DNA from: Paenibacillus sp. Root52
Lineage (GTDB): Bacteria > Bacillota > Bacilli > Paenibacillales > Paenibacillaceae
DNA: 64,000 nucleotides
Direction: 5' to 3'
Assembly (NCBI RefSeq): GCF_001426865.1
Contig: NZ_LMFO01000023.1
Location: 310,001-374,000 of the forward strand
The stretch's first letter is position 1; each line of letters begins with the position of its first letter. The notes under the pieces were generated by a model. The model had not been told where the DNA came from. It ran no database searches and saw only the letters and a list, made by a program, of their open reading frames with translations. A program made the translations under genes and the position numbers. Positions 63,763 to 64,000 of the stretch are shown here, in pieces.

Positions 63763-64000
63763 CTAGTTATGCATCGCTGCCATTTTATATGTACGAATAA
63801 TCTCTCTCTTATAATCTTTCCACTTGAAAGTGAACGATTCTAGATCAATTTTTCTATTATGTGGTTCTAATCTAAAATCGCTCCACCTTACAAAATCCCC
63901 TTCCCTTTCACATAACCGCAATCTTCATCCTTACACCAAGGACACACTAATATGGGGTACCTATAATATAAGACTGGATGTAGTTGCTTCAGCAGAAAAT
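63763..64000 (-). CDS. cysteine-motif protein, C-terminal part, apparent frameshift
   Basis: From the window edge the frame reads KQLHPVLYYRYPILVCPWCK, DEDCGYVKGKG and then stops; a +1 frame continues DFVRWSDFRLEPHNRKIDLE to TAG at 63763. Adding one G to the G4 run (63897-63900) fuses them without a gap. CPWC with a nearby Cys suggests a zinc-binding loop. A one-base deletion in a homopolymer is the likely cause. The 5' end is outside the window. Confidence 0.5.

Overview
The window looks like a chromosomal stretch of a Paenibacillus-type Bacillota. It has strong AGGAGG ribosome sites with frequent TTG and GTG starts, YesM/YesN two-component pairs beside LplA/LplB/YtcP-type sugar transporters, DUF5696 and YIP1 genes in a carbohydrate cluster, LicT/RAT antitermination, Fur boxes and a CcpA-type cre site. 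No rRNA, tRNA or CRISPR array was seen.

Layout. 1-5.4 kb: small minus-strand genes (orphan immunity-like proteins, a Nudix hydrolase, small membrane proteins). 5.6-9.5 kb: two LysE-type exporters flanking an APC permease and a YqcI/YcgG protein. 9.6-14.2 kb: a complete beta-glucoside PTS operon (licT, bglP, GH1 phospho-glucosidase) with two RAT/terminator switches and a cre site on its promoter. 14.3-17.1 kb: HxlR regulator divergent from a quinone reductase, a FusB-type EF-G-binding protein and an acetyltransferase. 17.2-25.3 kb: a sugar ABC transporter whose permeases are divergent from a histidine kinase, response regulator and binding protein. 25.4-29 kb: a decaying patch with two retropepsin-associated pseudogenes, and a lipase with a C-terminal WXG/LXG-like helical domain, a WXG partner carrying an in-frame stop, a decayed operon tail and a divergent lipoprotein. 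29.5-33.2 kb: a Fur-controlled siderophore locus. 33.3-42.2 kb: a disrupted gene, then a probable organosulfur uptake and cleavage operon. 42.3-57.4 kb: a minus-strand carbohydrate supercluster (two binding proteins, two permease pairs, NHL/TPR anchor protein, YIP1, DUF5696, GH30). 57.9-64 kb: more orphan immunity-like genes, a TetR/methyltransferase/NAD-binding group and small hypotheticals.

Cooperation. The beta-glucoside operon is a self-contained uptake, hydrolysis and sensing unit. The two-component system probably drives its own transporter; both promoters share an AAACTAACAAA motif. In the iron locus the AraC regulator carries a sensor domain paralogous to the uptake lipoprotein next door. 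In the supercluster, tight spacing and overlaps suggest one transcript whose products form a surface capture and import machine, with GH30 acting inside the cell; no ATPase is encoded, so a shared MsmX-like one is implied.

Most notable are (i) the supercluster, which I cannot match to a characterised system; (ii) the reverse-domain lipase module resembling type VII-secreted lipase toxins; (iii) a MITE-like element (family A) whose removal at 33.5 kb restores a 129-codon gene and which also sits inside the sulfur operon; (iv) two copies of a four-hairpin module (family C) 3' of genes. Several genes show single-base lesions or in-frame stops (2.07, 26.2, 27.1 and 63.9 kb); sequencing error and true decay cannot be separated from sequence alone.
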